Part shown: positions 22,861 through 35,626 of the stretch, piece by piece
Numbering within the stretch: the stretch's first letter is position 1
How the letters are laid out: the number at the start of each line of letters is the position of its first letter
Origin: Delphinus delphis
Lineage: Eukaryota > Chordata > Mammalia > Artiodactyla > Delphinidae
Length of the DNA stretch: 64,000 nt
Direction: 5' to 3'
Assembly: GCF_949987515.2 (NCBI RefSeq)
Contig: NC_082700.1
Location: 38,775,380-38,839,379 of the forward strand
The notes under the pieces: model-generated
What the model was told of the DNA's origin: nothing
What the model saw: the letters and a program-made list of their open reading frames with translations, nothing else
Databases searched by the model: none
Program-made: the position numbers and the translations under genes

Positions 22861-23334
22861 TATTTTATATAAATATTATTTAAAGGTTTACTTTATTGTC
22901 AAACTAATTAATAGTAGTTTAAAAATATTAAGTAAATAATAGTTTAGTAGATAAATGTAAATTGAAATTAATCAAAGTTGTTCTTATGCTCAGGTTCATA
23001 TTAAAATGTCACTATAGCACCTACTTTGGAAATTTTAACATGAAATAATGGAGCCCACTTATTATTTTGCAATACCTAGATTAGATAAATCATGTCAAAA
23101 CACATTCTTCAGAGGGAATTCTGCAAAATATAAAATATTGACAGTTGTCTAAATTAAATTCACAAGTTTCCTAAATTTTATTCTATAAAAGTAATTTCTT
23201 TCAATCATTTTGTGCAGGATAGACCTGCTTTTTAGAAATATAGCTTTTGAGTGAATTTTAATACTCATTACTTCCCTAAGCTATCAAAATTTTTGGCATA
23301 AAAATTATGTAAAACATAGATTACCATCTGATGA
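22861..23334. other. Unannotated, very AT-rich
   Basis: No gene or repeat recognised. Confidence 0.45.
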
Positions 23335-23740
23335 TATTTGAAATGTCACAACTCTGCTTAAAAATGCAACATTGGTCACGACTTTAATTACTCAAACATG
23401 CCCTTGTATGTTCAGATGCTCTCTTATTCTTTCCTCTCTGTTGTTCCCCAGTATCTTCCAATTGAAATATTACAGATCTTTCTATGTCCTTCTAAATGTT
23501 ATTTCCAGCCAATAGAAAGGTGCTTTCCCTCCTCTGATTATTTCTCTGCAGTCATGGTTCTCTAGAAAATACCCTATCATTCATTACCATTATTTAGCCA
23601 CTTGTTTCCTCATGTTCATAGTAATGAAAGGTTTTTGAAGGCAGGGACTCTTTAATTATCTCTAAATCTTATAACAGATTGTATAATGGCATATGTATAA
23701 TAGGTGTCCATTAAATATGGTTTATTAAATTGTTGCAAAA
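23335..23740 (+). mobile_element. L2 LINE 3' end
   Basis: Sense landmarks: TCACAACTCTGCTTAAAAA, AGATGCTCTCTTATTCTTTC, TTTTTGAAGGCAGGGACTC, ATAATGGCATATGTATAATA and GGTGTCCATTAAATATGG, the decayed form of the AGGGCAGGGAC..GGTGCTCAATAAATAT terminus. A good match in order and spacing; identity is low. Confidence 0.7.
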
Positions 23741-26700
23741 GTCAATTAATTTGTTTATGGTGGTATTAGCTAGTTGTATACAGCTAGTTGTATTAGCTAG
23801 ATTTTGTGCAACTTTGAAATATTATGAATAAAATCAACTGATGGCTACTGAAGTTTTCTTGGATCAAATTTGGTTGTCTATATTTTTTGTTGTTTCTTTA
23901 TTCTTTGAAAAAAATAAACTTTGAGATGAATGATTAGAAGTATTGAAGTCTAAACTTCCACTGCCTTCTTTATTTTATGATAGCAATTTCCAAAGCAATA
24001 TTCCTGTCTATTGTGTAGAGGATGTAAGGCTCATAAGATGTAGTCGATAGAACTGTTTTATGTTTCAGAAGTCACAAATGTCATTTATGTACAATTAATA
24101 TAATTAGTTCATATAAGAAAACTTTTTTGAACCCTTAAAAGAACCATGTACGGAGGCATGATCATCATGTTTGTTAAAGCAATATTGTAAGTAGTATGCC
24201 TACACTAGTATGAAATTGGGGTATAGGAGTTTCATAAAATTTCAGGAAGTCATTGTGCATAAATTTAAATGCATATTTTGATTATTTCACTCATCTGGGG
24301 AAACCTGCCAGATAGGTATTGATATTTATTTAGTTAGTTATAAAATTTTTCTTCAACCTTACACTTTATTTGTAAGATATGATTTTCTTAACACTCATTT
24401 GAGGGATCAAAGTCTTCATTATAATTTTGGAAGATGATAAATGTCAAATGACAAACCCATAGTCCTAAAGCTAACAGTGGCAGAACAGAATATCAAGACC
24501 AGGTCATTGCTTTCTCTCAAAAAAATCTGCATTCTTAATTGATTACAGTAGAAGAAACAAGATGGAAGAAGGCAGACAGGATGAGATAATAATGAGAAAT
24601 AGAAGGAATATGAAATAATCACTTTGAAGTTAAACCTTGTCATTGCATGACAAATTTAAGCATGAAATGATACTCAATTTTCCTTTTGTTAGTTCTCCTA
24701 TTTGTCTGAAACATTCCGAAGGCCTTTTCTTGGTTACATGTTCAAATACTAGTCACTAATTGGGTGTCTAGTATTAAAGTACCGTAAGATATAGAATATT
24801 TTCTTTTCTTGGTTCCAGTCAGCTTTTTATAAAAGATTGTATAAGCTCACTAGGAGCAGCTGATGATTTTATCCCCACGTCTCTTGCTGAGCTACATTAA
24901 GAGGGCTGTCTGGACTATTAAATTCCTTTATATCAAAGTCTTCTCACCTCTGCAGGGGACTAACGTGTTGATTGAAACTAAGAAAAAATTGGACAGCTAA
25001 AAGGACCAAAAGCACCAGAAGGTGGCTGATAAAGTTCCATTATAGATGTATTTTCAGCTGGAATTATTTCATGTTTTAAAGAAGATCTTGTAGCATAACT
25101 TAATTTTCTGAAACAAATCTACTAACCTGATTGTTTGGCTGAAAATATTATTTGAAACTCAAAAATAGTAGGTAGAAAATGTTTTAGTTCTTTCTGATTT
25201 TCCTTTTAGCTAGCTGTATTTTCAAGTATTTTCCTTTCATTAATATGATACTTTTAATGTATAGTCTAATTTACCTTTGATAGTCATCAATTAAATCCCT
25301 CTCCCAGTTTCTTTGTTGTAGTATTATCAAAACTGCCTGTGCTTTTATACCTATTGCCAAGATAGGTCTGTACATGGAATTTCAAAGATTTTCTTTTTAC
25401 ACTAAGGTTTTTAACCTGTCCTCATAACTCAGTCTCTTTAATCCTAGGATTAAGCTAGCTACAATTCTCAGATCTTTTCTTTAAAGTGTTCCAGTGTCTT
25501 TTTGCTATGTAGTGAAAAGAACGAAAAAAGGGCTCCAAATAGACCCTGACCCTTACAATGTGAATTTCAGCATTCACTCTGTTTATCTCACACCTACTAG
25601 TGGCTATACACACACATTACTGCACACAATGTATAGCTATGTCTCTGGGGATGTGATTGGAGTTCTGTGGGTCTGAGCCATCAAAAATGCACTTCTATAG
25701 CCGCTTCTCACAAAACTATATGAATTTCTGGCATTAGGTCATCCATAAATACTACAGGATATAGATTTTCACATCTCAAATCCATTTTCTTGGACTTGAA
25801 TTTGTGTCTGTTTGGGCCTGAGAAATTCCTTTCTAAAGAGCCAATAACTAAATTTCCCACTAGCTTTTGATTTTCTTCTTAAATGGCTAAGGAGAGAAAA
25901 GAAAGGCCTATTCAGGCAAATATTACCCAGTTAGAACCTAATTACAGTGCAATAACTAAATGATTAAGACATAAATGACTATGGTAAGGTTCATAGAATG
26001 AGAATGAGGTAGGATTTTGTAGTTCTCTAAACTGATAGAAATGACTCAAATATAGTGTCACTACACAGTATTTTTTCAGTACATGAAAATATGTTGAGCT
26101 GAATTAGTGATTTGGTAAAGTTACATGCAAGTTCAGGATCTAATCATGTTTTATTATGTCTTGCAACATTAAACTTAATTTGTTAAATACCAAGCTTTTA
26201 CAAATTATTTACAACTTTTATTCACTTTATTTCCATTATTATTTTTTCGAGTAATTCTAATAACAGATTAGTTTTAACCTTGATAATCATTCTGTTTCTG
26301 TTTAAGTTATGTAACCTTCAAGTACCTGGCATTTCTAAAGAACTACAGTAAGTGACAAATGGAGAAACAAGAACTCAGTCCTGATCCCCTCATAGAGACT
26401 TAATTGGGCACAGAATATAAAAACATTAAGCAGAAAGGAATATGAAATTATTTTTTTTTTTGCAAAAAGAAAAATGTCATAAGTAAATTTTTTGACAGAA
26501 TCTGCATTAGTGTGGGCAGATTCCTCTGACATACATGCATAATATGTGGTAATTATTCCCAATTACATTTCTTAAAGCATTAGCAGTTTATTATGAACAC
26601 AGTGCAATTTATAAGCCTAATAATAGACTCAAATCTCCCAGGCTATTAGATATGTTAACTCTGAATACACATGTTCAAGCAGAGTTGTGTTGCAAATATC

Positions 26701-27858
26701 ATAAAGGCTCAATTGATAAAAGAAATCTATTTTGCATCTTAAAAAACATATTAGAACCTTTTCTACAATTTTTGTAGGGCTCAGAAAAATAATACTTTAT
26801 AAAATTCATTAAATATTTATGATTGTAAGTAGATGGTGAATATAAGTTTTATGTCTCTGTTTTTTTGTTAACAGATCTTGCTATCAGAGTGAAGAAAAAA
26901 TGCTTTAATTAATTGCATGATCATTGTCATGTCAATATGTTTTCAAGCAAGCTAAATGTTTAGAAAAGTTGTTAACTTTCTAATTTTAGAGCCCAAATCC
27001 CCAGATATATTTTAGGGACTCTTTTGTTTCTCCCCACCTATTAATTATAAAATATGTTTTTGATTTATAAATGCATTTTCTGTCTACTTATTATTTAAAT
27101 AATTATATATCAGAAGGTTAGAATAAAAATTAAGGAATTCTAGTTTTTAGACTCCACAGTTTTACTAGATTTAAAAGGTTCCAACATTTAACTGATTCTG
27201 CTATTTTAAGGTTTCTGATTATGACAGTCATCATCAACATCCTTTCATTTTATATGAACATATTTTTTGATCTTCAGTCATTGCTCAAGAGAATCAAAAT
27301 GAAATTTGCATTCACCCATTTCACCTTAAGTATAGAATGTGCTTTAACCTACATGACAGAAGACTAGCAATGGCCTTTTCCTGTGTAGCATGGATCTTTT
27401 ACTATTTCTTTTAAGTCCTTTGTAAGGACTTTTGATAATTTTAGTTTCTTCCAGGTGTACCTCATTTTAGGTCCTCTTATTCCTACCTACCCTTCAAAAT
27501 TTCAATAACAGTTATTTTTAACTGAATCACTGTATACATGGGATAAACTTACAAATCCATAGTACTTATTTTATATCATAATTTCCAGCTGTCTTCTTAT
27601 TTTAAAATTTCCAAGTGTAGATTTTTCATTTAATATAAGAATTAAGTGCAGAGTTAGCAAGCTTATCAAATTTGGCTACTCTTTTTCCAGGGTTACCAAC
27701 TGTATGCTGGAATAAAACTCTGCTAATCAACTTCCTGTTTCAAAAATAAAAAAAGATGTAGGTGTTTTCAACTGCAACAAACACAGAAATACATACTTAC
27801 ATGCCCTGCCCCCACTCCCAAACACACACACATTTCTCTTTTAATATCTACTAGTTTT
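23741..27858. other. Unannotated 4.1 kb AT-rich stretch
   Basis: No gene supported. A short direct repeat GCTAGTTGTA occurs at 23769 and 23783. The part near 25400-25560 (TGTCCTCATAACTCAGTC, GTGTTCCAGTGTC) faintly resembles antisense CR1/L3, which I could not confirm. The AC-rich run CAAACACACACAC lies near 27819. Confidence 0.4.
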
Positions 27859-27863
27859 GGGTA

Positions 27864-28134
27864 TGTTGACCTGAAACAAATAGACTGCCAGATATTTCTC
27901 CAGAGAAGATGGGTTTATTCAGGATCAGAAGAGAGTTGAAATTTGCTGTCTGCAGTCATGACAAGCCACATCCAAGTCCCGGCACAGCTGGGAATGGAGA
28001 ACACATCTATAAGAGGTGAAAAAGGAAATTGGAAGAGCTCTAGTAAATAGAGCCCATGGCTTTTCATTGGCTGGGTTGCTGTCAGGAAAGAAGAGGAGTC
28101 TTTCTTCTTCTTGTTTGCCTCTGCTATCTTTGCA
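27864..28134 (-). mobile_element. Solo LTR, 271 bp, with 5-bp target duplication
   Basis: The plus-strand segment begins TGTTGACCTG and ends ATCTTTGCA, so it has TG..CA termini. GGGTA precedes it (27859-27863) and follows it (28135-28139), a 5-bp duplication as made by a retroviral integrase. Read on the minus strand it has promoter order: CCAAT at 28070-28066, a TATA-like CTTATAG near 28012-28006, then AATAAA at 27919-27914 and a short U5 ending GTCAACA. No internal viral sequence is attached, so it is a solo LTR. The family was not identified; the 271-bp length is at the short end for LTRs. A possible trace of the same family elsewhere could not be checked. Confidence 0.72.
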
Positions 28135-28203
28135 GGGTATGAGAGCACCTCCTTCTGGTTTCCCAACTCTATTTAATTAAGGTTTCTCTTTATTCATTTT
28201 TTA

Positions 28204-28529
28204 AGCAGAGGTCTTCTTAGAAGCCCATATGATTTAGATTTATTGATTTATTGATTTATTGATTTATGACTGTGTTGGGTCTTCATTTCTGTGTGAGGGC
28301 TTTCTCTAGTTGTGGCAAGCGGGGGCCACTCTTCATCACGGTGCGTGGGCCTCTCACTATCGCGGCCTCTCTTGTTCCTGAGCACAGGCTCCAAACACGC
28401 AAGCTCAGTAATTGTGGCTCACGGGTCCAGTTGCTCCGTGGCATGTGGGATCTTCCCAAACCAGGGCTCGAACCCGTGTCCCCTGCATTGGCAGGCAGAC
28501 TCTCAACCACTGCACCACCAGGGAAGCCC
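28204..28529 (-). mobile_element. CHR-type SINE, intermediate form, with extra 3' sequence
   Basis: Minus-strand SINE whose head and middle match the short form, but which keeps a longer 3' part (complement of CACAGAAATGAAGACCCAAC) before its tail. The tail is an 8-bp repeat, GATTTATT, at 28231-28268. A 17-bp perfect duplication, TCTTTATTCATTTTTTA, flanks the insertion at 28187-28203 and 28530-28546. Between the left duplication and the tail are about 30 extra bases (28204-28234, GCAGAGGTCTTCTTAGAAGC and on) that are not SINE. These fit a short 3' transduction from the parent locus. Confidence 0.9.
28231..28268. repeat. (GATTTATT)n tail repeat of the SINE
   Basis: Between four and five 8-bp units at the junction with the SINE 3' end; probably grown from a variant A-rich tail. 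Confidence 0.9.
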
Positions 28530-28546
28530 TCTTTATTCATTTTTTA

Positions 28547-29944
28547 CAGGTGTTACAATTCTTTCTAATATGCTAATCTTTTCTAATATTCAAACTGTCT
28601 GGGATTACAAATTATTTTTTCTATCAGCACAGCAAAGTTTCAGTGAAATTCTTATTGTGTTTATACCACTCTGGCTCCATTTCTTATAAAAATTATTTTC
28701 AAAATATCTCCTAATGCATAACATTTTTGGCAGGAGGAGAAAAATATCTTATTGAGAGAAAGCAAAATAATTTATTTCCTGTGGAAACTTTCTAACAGTT
28801 AAAACCCATAACTTCATTTCCTGTGCCTCTGAGCTACACTGTGTAGAAGTCAGTCCTGGTAAGTTATAATTAAGCATGTAGGATAGTTCTAATGATGTCT
28901 TACAACTGATGAAATCAGTCTCAGCCCTGTCTACCACCTGATTACCATGGAAACCATTGCTGACCAACCTAGTAATTCTGATCAAAAGGAATTATTATTA
29001 ATCCTCCTAGTATATGTTGGATAGGGATTTGCACAGCTTTTGTTAAAGTTTCTTGTGGAGGCTGAAATGTCCAGTAAGGATAAATATTAATTCTTAATGT
29101 GCTGGAGAGCAAGAATGGCTTAGTCTCTGTGGGGCACAACTGGCTCTTGGTAAATCAGATATTAACAGATTATAGGATCAGCCTTGCACTATGCAGGGAT
29201 TAGAGATAAACAGGTGAATTTGTAGAGGAGGGAAATAATTTCTAAAGCTGACTTAACCAAAGCATTGCCTTATAAAATGGAACTTAAGCAAGAAAGAAAG
29301 ACTGTGCAAGAAATTTGAAATTTATTAAGTAACATTTAGGATAATTTCCAAGAAATGAGGTGAAAACACTGAACACTTACTTTTCTCCTTTGCATATGTG
29401 TGGGTATGAGATGTGGAGGGTGATGACTAAATGTCTGTGATGAGAGACACAGCATTGTTTAAGGATGTTTTCTACAGCTTTTTCTAGGCATTTACTAAAC
29501 TATATTGTGCACTTTAAAGATCTTTAAGAGGGCAGATCTCATGTTAAGTGTTCTGAACCCATTAAAAATGCAAATCCCCCAAAACAAAATAAAATTAAAA
29601 AATTGTGAAATCAGATTTGACATAATATATACTGCCAAGAACTGAAGACAAACTTAACTAAAAGAATCATAATGCAAAGTCATGTTATATAAAGTTGTGA
29701 CAAACCCATAAATGTTTTCCAAACTTTCAGTTACATTCCAAAACTACAAAAAAAAAAAAAAAAAAAAAAAGACAAAACATGAAAATCAGCACTAGGTATA
29801 TTAACAGTTTTTCACTATTCACCATAAACATTTAAAACCTCCTTTGTCTTATAAGTTTGTTTGAATTATTATGAGTATGTAGATACTAGATTAACAGCAA
29901 CATAAGAACTAATTCACTCAAACCAATGGAAATTTAAAACCTTG
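28547..29944. other. Unannotated; poly(A) run at 29748-29770
   Basis: No gene supported. About 23 A follow AAAACTAC near 29748, without a recognisable retroposon body. The stretch 28790-29200 is GC-richer than average but unassigned. Confidence 0.4.
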
Positions 29945-29961
29945 AAGAAGTCACAGTTTTT

Positions 29962-30844
29962 GGTAAAAGGATGTTCTCTCACTCCCTCTTGTGAGAGCAA
30001 TGGAATCACAACTAACTGCTGAACAATCATCTAGAGGAAGACACTGGAACTCACCAAAAAAGATAAACTACATCCAAAGACAAAGGAGAAGCCACAATAA
30101 GATGGTAGGAGGGGCACAATCACAATAAAATCAAATCCCATAACTGCTGGGTGGTGACCACAAACTGGAGAACACTTATACCACAGAAGTCCACCCACTG
30201 GAGTGAAGGTTCTGAGCCCCACATCAGGCTTCCCAACCTGGGGGTCCAGCAATGGGAGAAGGAATTCCTAGAGAATCAGACCTCAAAGGCTAGTGAGATT
30301 TGATTGCAGGACTTCAACAGCCATGGGGGAAACAGAGACTCAACTTTTCGAGGGCACACACAAAGTAGTGTGTACATCAGGACCAATGGGAAGGAGCAGT
30401 GACCCCATAGGAGACTGGAGCAAACATACATGCTAACGTTGGAGGGTCTCCTGCAGAGAAGGGGGGTGGCTGTGTCTCACCATGAGGACAAGGACACTGG
30501 GAGCAGAAATTCTGGGAAGTACTCCTTGGCATGAGTCCTCCCAGAGTCCGCCATTAGCCCCAACAAAGAGCCCAGGGAGGCTCCAGTGTTGGGTCACCTT
30601 AGGCCAAACAATCAACAGGGAGGGAACCCAGCCCTACCTATCTGTAGTCAAGCAGATCAAAGTTTTACTGAGCTCTGCCACCAGAGCTACAGCCAGCTCT
30701 AACCAACACCAGTCGCTCCCATCAGGACACTTGCTCAAACCTCTTAGATAGCCTTATCTACCAGAGGGCAGACAGCAGAAAAAAGAAGAACTACAATCCT
30801 GCAGCCTGTGGACAAAAAACTACATTCACAGAAAGGTAAACAAG
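29962..30844 (+). promoter_or_regulatory. L1 5' UTR / internal promoter region
   Basis: The sequence between the left target duplication and the ORF1 start is non-coding, with a GC content well above the surrounding DNA (notably 30180-30760). In L1s this region holds the internal RNA polymerase II promoter. No individual promoter element can be pointed to with confidence. It is unlikely to be active in a copy this decayed. Confidence 0.6.
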
Positions 30845-31749
30845 ATGAAAAGGCAGAAGGCTATGTACCAGATGAAGGAACAAGAAAAACCCCAGAAAAA
30901 CAACTGAATGAAGTGGAGATAGGCAACCTTCCAGAAAAACAATTCAGAATAATGATAGTGAAGATGATCCAGGACTTTGGAAAAAGAATGGAGACAAAGA
31001 TTGAGATGATGCAAGAAATGATTAACAAAGACCTACAAGAATTAAATAACAAACAGATAGAGATGAACAATACAATAACTGAAATGAAAACTACACTAGA
31101 AGGAATCAATAGCAGAATAACTGAGGCAGAAGAACGGATAAGTGACCTGGAAGACAGAATGGTGGAATTCACTGCTGCAGAACAGAATAAAGAAAAAAGA
31201 ATGAAAAGAAATGAAGACAGCCTAAGAGACATCTGGGACAATATTAAATGCAACAACATTCACATTATAGGGGTTCCAGAAGGAGAAGAGAGAGAGAAAG
31301 GACCAGGGGAAATATTTGAAGAGATTATAGTTGAAAACTTCCCTAACATGGGAAAGGAAATAAACACCCAAATCCAGGAAGCACAGAGAGTCCCATACAG
31401 GATAAACCCAAGGAGAAACACACTGAAACACATAGTAATCAAATAGGCAAAAATTAAAGACAAAGAAAAATTATTGAAAGCAGCAAAGGAAAAACAACAA
31501 ATAACATACAAGGGAACTCCCATAAGGTTAACAGCTGATTTCTCAGCAGAAACTCTACAAGCCAGAAGGGAGTGTCATGACATATTAAAAGTGATGAAAG
31601 GGAAGAACCTACAAACAAGAGTACTCTACCCAGTAAAGATCTCATTCAGGTTCAATGGAGAAATCAAAAGCTTTACAGACTAGCAAAACATAACAGAATT
31701 CAGCACCACCAAACCAGCTCTACAACAAATGCTAAAGGAACTTCTATAA
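30845..31749 (+). pseudogene. L1 ORF1 (RNA-binding chaperone), inactivated
   Basis: ATG at 30845 begins the expected frame (MKRQKAMYQMKEQ), but a frame change close to 30889 moves the reading into frame 1. That frame continues with PEKQLNEVEIGNLPEKQ and reaches a stop TAG at 31444-31446, then, after read-through in the same frame, another TAG at 31681-31683, and the natural end TAA at 31747-31749. Visible domains: a heptad-rich coiled coil (about 30960-31210, with NNTITEMKTTLEGINSRIT), an RRM beginning at NNIHIIGVPEGEE near 31252, and the C-terminal domain (TYKGTPIRLTADFSAETLQA) near 31504. The total, about 300 codons, is near the family's usual length of 330-370. A GTG-initiated frame from 30808 is an artefact of the frameshift. 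Confidence 0.9.
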
Positions 31750-34189
31750 ATGGGAAACACAAGAGAAGAAAAGAACCTAGAAAAACAAACCTAAAACAAT
31801 TAAGAATATGGTAATAGGAACATACTTATCAATAATTACTTAAAAAGTGAATGGATTATGCTCCAACCAAGAGGCATAGGCTCGCTGAATGTATAAAAAA
31901 GCAAGACCCATATATATGCTGTCTACAAGATACCCGCTTCCGACCTAGGGACATATACAGACTGAAAGTGAGGGGATGGAAAAAGATATTCCATGCAAAT
32001 GGAAATCAAAAGAAAGCTAGAGTAGCAATATTAATATCAGATAAAATAGACTTTAAAATAAAGAATGTTACAAGAGAAAAGGAAGGACACTACATAATGA
32101 TCAAGGGATCAATCCAAGAAGAAGATATAACAACTTAAAATATATATTCTCCCAACATAGGAGCACCTCAATACATAAGGCATTTGCTAACAGCTATAAA
32201 AGAGGAAATCAACAGAAACAGAATAATAGTGGTGGACTTTAACACCTCATTTACACCAATGGACAGATCATCCAAACAGAAAATTAATAAGGAAACACGA
32301 GCTTTAAATGACACAACAGACCAGATAGATTTAATTGATATTTATAGGACATGCCATCCCAAAATGGCAGATTACACTTTCTTCTCAAGTGTGCATAGAA
32401 TATTCTCCAAGATAGATCACACCTTGGGTCACAAATCAAGCCTCAGTAAACTTAAGAAAATTGAGATCATATCAAGAATCTTTTCTGACCAAAACAGTAG
32501 GAGATTAGAAATCAATTACATGGAAAAAAAAGTGTAAAAAGCAAAAACACATGGAGACTAAACAATATGTTACTAAATAACCAAGAGATCCCGGAAGAAA
32601 TCAAAGAGGAAATCAAAAAATACCTAGAGACAAATTACAATGAAAACACGATTATCCAGAACCTATGGGATGCAGCAAAAGCAGTTCTGAGAGGGGAGTT
32701 TATAGCTATACAAGCCTACCTCAATAAACAAGAAAAATCTCAAATGAACAATCTAACCTTACAACTAAAGGACTAGAGAAAGAAGAACAAACAAAACCCA
32801 AAGTTAGCAGAAGGAAAGAAATAATAAAGATCGGAGCAGAAATAAATGAAATAGAAACAAAGAAAACAATAGCAAAGATCAATAATACTAAAAGCTCATC
32901 CTATGATAAGATAAACAAAATTGATAAACCATTAGCCAGACTCGTCAAGAAGGAGAGTGTTCAAATCAATAAAATTATTAGAAATGAAAAAGGAGAAGTT
33001 ACAACAGACACCGCAGAAATACAAAGCATCCTAAGAGACTACTACAAGGAACTCTTTGCCAATAAAATGGACAACCTGGAAGAAATGGACAAATTCTTAG
33101 AAAAGTACAACCTTCCAAGACTGAACCAGGAAGAAATAGAAAATATGAATAAACCAATCACAAGTAAAGATATTGAAACTGTGATTAAAAATCTTCCAAC
33201 AAACAAAAGTCCAGGACCAGATGGCTTCACAGGTGAATTCTATCAAACATTTAGAGAAGAGCTAACACCCATTATTCTCAAACTCTTCCAAAAAATTGCA
33301 GAGGAAGGAACACTCCCAAACACATTCTCTGAGGCCACCATCACCATGATACCAAAACCAGACAAAGATAATACAAAAAAAGAAAATTACAGACCAATGT
33401 CACTGATGAATATAAATGCAAAAATCCTCAACAAAATAGTAGCAAACAGAATTCAACAACACATTAAAAGGATCGTAAAACATGATGAAGTGGGATTTAT
33501 TCCAGGGATGCAAGGATTCTTCAATACACGCAAATCAATCAATGTGATACACCACATTAACAAATTGAAGAATAAAAACTATATGATCATCTCAATAGAT
33601 GCAGAAAAAGCTTTTGACAAAATGCAACACCCATTTATGATAAAAACTCTCCAGAAAGTAGGCATAGAGGGAACCTACCTCAACATAATAAAAGCCATAT
33701 ATGACAAACCCACAGAAAACATCATTCTCAATGGTGAAAAACAGAAAACATTTCCTCCAAGATCAGGAACAAGGCAAGGATGTCCGCTTTCACCATCATT
33801 ATCAACATAGTTTGGAAGTCCTAGCCACGGCAATCAGAGAAGAAAAAGAAATAAAAGTAATCCAAATTGGAAAAGAAGAAGTAAAACTGTCACTGTTTTT
33901 AGATGACATGATACTATACATAGAGAATCCTAAAGATGCCACCAGAAAACTACTAGAGCTAATCAACGAATTTGGTAAAGTTGCAGTATAAAAAATTAAT
34001 GCACAGAAATCTCTTGCATTTTTATACACTAATGATGAAAAATCTGAAAGAGAAATTAAGTAAACACTCCCATTTACCATTGCAACAGAAAGAATAAAAT
34101 ACCTAGGAATAAACCTACCTAGGGAGACAAAAGACCTGTATGCAGAACACTATAAAACACTGCTGAAAGAAATTAAAAATGATGCAAAC

Positions 34190-34430
34190 GGGGCTTCCCT
34201 GGTGGTGCAGTGGTTGAGAGTCCACCTGCTGATGCAGGGGACACGGGTTCGTGTCCCAGTCCTGGAGGATCCCACATGCCACGGAGTGGCTGGGCCCATG
34301 AGCCATGCCCATGAGCCATGGCCGCTGAGCCTGCACGTCCGGATCCTGTGCTCCACAACGGGAGAGGCCACAACAGTGAGAGGCCCACGTACTGTAAAAC
34401 AAACAAACAAACAAAAAACAAAACAAAACA
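34190..34430 (+). mobile_element. CHR-type SINE nested in the L1 (first)
   Basis: Plus-strand short-form SINE inserted in L1 ORF2, flanked by AAAATGATGCA at 34177-34187 and 34430-34440. A box TGGTGCAGTGG (34200) and B-box region GGTTCGTGTCC (34246) are visible. It has a small internal tandem repeat, CCATGAGCCATG occurring twice within 34296-34320, and a variable tail of AAAC units. It must be younger than the L1. Confidence 0.96.
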
Positions 34431-35626
34431 AAATGATGCACACAAATGGAGAGATATACCATATTCTTGGATTGGAAGAATCAATATTGTGAAAATGACT
34501 GTACTACCTAAAGCAATCTACAGATTCAATGCAATCCCTATCAAATTACCTATGACATTTTTTACAGAACTAGAACAAAAATTCTTAAAATTTGTATGGA
34601 GACAAAAAAGACCCTGAATAGCCAAAGCGTTCTTGAGGGAAACAAACAGAGCTGGAAGAATCAGACTCCCTGACTTCAGACTATAATACAAAGCTACAGT
34701 AATCAAGACAATATAGTACTCGCACAAAAACAGAGATATAGATCAGTGGAACAGGATAGAAAGCCCAGAGATAAACCCACACACCTATGGTCAACCAATC
34801 TATGACAAAGGACACAAGGATATACAATGGAGAAAAGACAGCCTCTTCAATAAGTGGTGCTGGGAAAACTGGACAGCTACATGTAAAAGAATGAAATTAG
34901 AACAGTCCCTAACACCATACAGAAAAATAAACTCAAAATGGATTAAAGACCTAAGTGTAAGACCGGACACTATAAAACTGTTAGAGGAAAACATAGGAAG
35001 AACACACTTTGACATAAATCACAGCAAGATCTTTTTTGATCCACCTCCTAGAGTAATGGAAATAAAAACAAATAAACAAATGGAACCTCCTGAAATTTAA
35101 AAGCTTTTGCCAAGCAAAGGAAACTACAAACAAGATGAAAAGACAACCCTCAGAATGGGAGAAAATATTTGCAAACGAATCAACGGACAAAGGATTAATC
35201 TCCAAAATATATAAACAGCTCATGCAGCTCAATATTGAAAAAAAACAAACAACCCAATCCAAAAATGGGCAGAAGACATAAACAGACATTTCTCCGAAGA
35301 AGACATACAGATGGCTAAGAAGCACATGAAAAGCTGTTGAACATCACTAATTATTAGAGAAATGCAAATCCAAACTACAATGAGGTATCACCTTACACCA
35401 GTTAGAATGGGCATCATCAGAAAATCAACAAACAACAAATGCTGGAGAGAGCGTGGAGAAAAGGGAGCTCTCTTGCACTGTTGGTAGGAATGTAAATTGA
35501 TACAGCCACTATGGAGAACAGTATGGAGGTTCCTTAAAAGACTAAAAATAGAATTAGCATATGATCCAGCAATCCCATTACTGGACACATACCCAGAGAA
35601 AACCATAATTCAAAAAGACACATGCA

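Noticed and set aside
29697..29780. Poly(A) run of 23 as the end of a tiny retroposon
   Set aside because: The nearby GACAAA repeats are too imperfect to call a target duplication and no retroposon body is visible.
30808..30844. GTG start giving a longer L1 ORF1
   Set aside because: The upstream codons only appear in frame because of a frame change near 30889; the ATG at 30845 fits L1 structure better.
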